Positions 5,651 through 6,620 of a stretch of DNA of 6,620 bases are shown here, piece after piece; the stretch's first letter is position 1; the number at the start of each line of letters is the position of its first letter. A program made the translations under genes and the position numbers. The stretch lies in the NCBI GenBank assembly GCA_937860175.1, contig CALMBJ010000196.1, positions 1-6,620 of the forward strand. Direction: 5' to 3'. A model generated the notes under the pieces. The model saw nothing but the letters and a program-made list of their open reading frames with translations. It searched no databases and was not told where the DNA came from. The stretch comes from an uncultured Actinomycetes bacterium (lineage in GTDB: Bacteria > Actinomycetota > Actinomycetes > Nanopelagicales > Nanopelagicaceae).

Positions 5651-6028
5651 TCAAGCGCCTGCAGGTTTATTGGCGTCAGCCGCAATCTCCTTACGAATTT
5701 CATCCATATCAAGAGCTGAAACCTGAGAGATTAGATCATCTAATGCCGAACCAGGAAGTGCTCCAGGTTGGCTAAATAACAAGATGCCATCTCTAAAAAT
5801 CATTAAGGTTGGAATAGATGTGATTCCGGCAGCTGCAGCAAGTGACTGCTCAGCTTCTGTATCAACCTTTGCAAATGTTAACTCTGGATACTTCTCTGAT
5901 GCCGCTTCGTATACAGGTGCAAATGATCGACAAGGTCCGCACCAGGCAGCCCAAAAATCAACTAGAACAGTGCCTTCTTTAAGGATTAGCTCCTCGAATT
6001 GAGCCTCAGTCACATTAATTGCTGCCAT
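5651..6028 (-). CDS. thioredoxin-like protein with C-terminal extension
   Basis: This 125-residue protein has a complete thioredoxin fold. It is predicted to reduce protein disulfides in the cytoplasm, since no signal peptide is present. The active site FWAAWCGPCRSFAP places the redox cysteines at 30 and 33, and the conserved cis-proline is in SIPT (Pro73). The KVDTEAE segment (54-60) follows the usual core strand. After the core, about 18 extra residues (LDMDEIRKEIAADANKPAGA, 106-125) form a charged, probably helical tail, making it longer than the usual ~105-110. The ATG at 6028 is chosen because GGAG lies 6 nt upstream and the protein then starts at the normal fold boundary. Longer in-frame starts such as 6133 lie well inside the upstream gene. 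The gene overlaps the upstream CPVC membrane protein gene by 14 nt. A dedicated role with that neighbour is plausible but inferred. Confidence 0.93.
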   Translation of the reverse strand: MAAINVTEAQFEELILKEGTVLVDFWAAWCGPCRSFAPVYEAASEKYPELTFAKVDTEAEQSLAAAAGITSIPTLMIFRDGILLFSQPGALPGSALDDLISQVSALDMDEIRKEIAADANKPAGA

Positions 6029-6515
6029 CTTTTTCTCCGATCGTCTTATTTGTACTTTGAAAAGGAAGTGCACATGAGTACTCGTTATTGAGGCGCATTC
6101 GTAGTGAGTATGCAAGTAAAGCGATCCCAGCAACGGCTAGATAGGGCTGAATCGGTGCAAAGTACTGAATCGCACCTGAATACCCCAAGGCAATCAAGGC
6201 TAACTTGTTGCAGACAGGACATCCGACTGCAAAGTATGAGAGAAGCGCACCAGCACCGCCGATCTTTAACTGCCGAGGGTTCTCATCTGAGAAATCATTT
6301 TTTACATATGTTGCTGTTAGCAATCCCGTTAGAATCGAAGAAATAACAATTACTGTTACGGACCAACTTGTTACGCCAATTTCACGACCAAACACTGGAT
6401 TTTCTACCACCGCAGTTGGTAGCGCGATTACAAAGTAAGTAAGCACAGCAACACTTACCGCCACTATCCATCTCTTGGCACTCCAGGTGAGCAATGAGGT
6501 AAAGCAGTTAGGCAC
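6015..6515 (-). CDS. four-helix membrane protein with CPVC motif, function unknown
   Basis: This 166-residue protein has four predicted membrane helices, roughly 17-37, 50-71, 85-116 (interrupted) and 124-141. The third hydrophobic region carries FAVGCPVCNKLALIALG with Cys99 and Cys102, a C-P-x-C pair set in a membrane segment. Two further cysteines lie at 4 and 148. I cannot name the family. A C-x-x-C in a small helical protein next to a thioredoxin suggests a transmembrane dithiol or metal-binding role, but this is inference. The start is a GTG at 6515, 8 nt after the upstream stop, with no good ribosome binding site at normal spacing. A CTG at 6527 that overlaps that TGA stop (CTGA), has GGAAAG upstream and would add four residues (LIRK) is an alternative. 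The 3' end overlaps the thioredoxin gene by 14 nt, implying cotranslation. Confidence 0.8.
   Translation of the reverse strand: MPNCFTSLLTWSAKRWIVAVSVAVLTYFVIALPTAVVENPVFGREIGVTSWSVTVIVISSILTGLLTATYVKNDFSDENPRQLKIGGAGALLSYFAVGCPVCNKLALIALGYSGAIQYFAPIQPYLAVAGIALLAYSLRMRLNNEYSCALPFQSTNKTIGEKDGSN
6035..6038 (-). promoter_or_regulatory. ribosome binding site of the thioredoxin-like gene
   Basis: GGAG lies 6 nt before the ATG at 6028, inside the 3' end of the membrane-protein gene. It decides the thioredoxin start against the longer in-frame candidates. Confidence 0.75.
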
Positions 6516-6523
6516 TTTTCTGA

Positions 6524-6620
6524 TCAGCTTTTCTTTCCAAAGATCTTGCTGAAGAAACCAGGCTCCTTAGGATCATTTGCATGCCCCTGGCAGCGATCCT
6601 TCTTTGCAACGCCCTTGAGC
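6524..6620 (-). CDS. C-terminal end of an unidentified protein (5' end outside window)
   Basis: One frame is open from the window edge to a TGA at 6524-6526 and gives 31 residues: the stretch LKGVAKKDRCQGHANDPKEP followed by GFFSKIFGKKS. I take it as a real gene end because it stops 8 nt before the next gene on the same strand, as expected in a compact operon, and because it uses ordinary codons such as AAG, GGC and GAT. The tail is basic, with a single Cys in CQGHAND and an aromatic-lysine end (FFSKIFGKK). I do not recognise the family, and no function is assigned. Confidence 0.6.
   Translation of the reverse strand, partial: LKGVAKKDRCQGHANDPKEPGFFSKIFGKKS

Noticed and set aside
6029..6133. 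A longer thioredoxin starting at 6133
   Set aside because: The extra 35 residues overlap the membrane-protein gene and do not resemble a signal peptide or domain. A good GGAG site precedes the ATG at 6028.

Overview
The window looks like one contig end from a low- to mid-GC actinobacterium. The strongest evidence is the minus-strand order tRNA-Thr, tRNA-Met, rpmG, hadA-like, hadB-like, which matches the conserved actinobacterial order (thrT-metT-rpmG2-hadA-hadB in Mycobacterium tuberculosis). The modest G+C, short intergenic gaps and Tat-exported sugar-binding lipoprotein would fit a streamlined freshwater actinobacterium (acI / Nanopelagicales type). That lineage guess is inference, because no phylogenetic marker was aligned. 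Every gene supported here is on the minus strand, so the text below runs from high to low coordinates.

The right edge (6524-6620) holds the last 31 codons of an unrecognised gene. After an 8-nt gap comes a small four-helix membrane protein with a CPVC motif (6015-6515). Its 3' end overlaps by 14 nt the start of a thioredoxin-like protein with a classic WCGPC active site (5651-6028). These look like a small redox-related operon.

The 5457-5650 intergenic region holds a hairpin just after the thioredoxin stop, a distant imperfect inverted repeat pair and a 10-bp palindrome with a central CG. It leads into a CUT1-type carbohydrate ABC transporter operon: binding lipoprotein (4137-5453), permease 1 (3165-4079) and permease 2 (2272-3168, ATGA overlap). 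A zinc-free quinone oxidoreductase-like dehydrogenase (1302-2252) follows 19 nt later. No ATPase gene is present, so the transporter probably uses a shared MsiK/MalK-type ATPase encoded elsewhere.

The left third carries tRNA-Thr(GGU), tRNA-Met(CAU), ribosomal protein bL33 and two MaoC/hot-dog dehydratase subunits, tightly coupled by a TAATG and an ATGA junction. The second dehydratase subunit is cut off at the window start, where the first 18 bases are the Tn5/Nextera mosaic-end adapter and not genomic DNA.

I found no CRISPR array, insertion sequence, prophage or defence system. Most of the window is ordinary core metabolism. The least-explained part is the CPVC membrane protein coupled to the thioredoxin, together with the unidentified gene just upstream of it.
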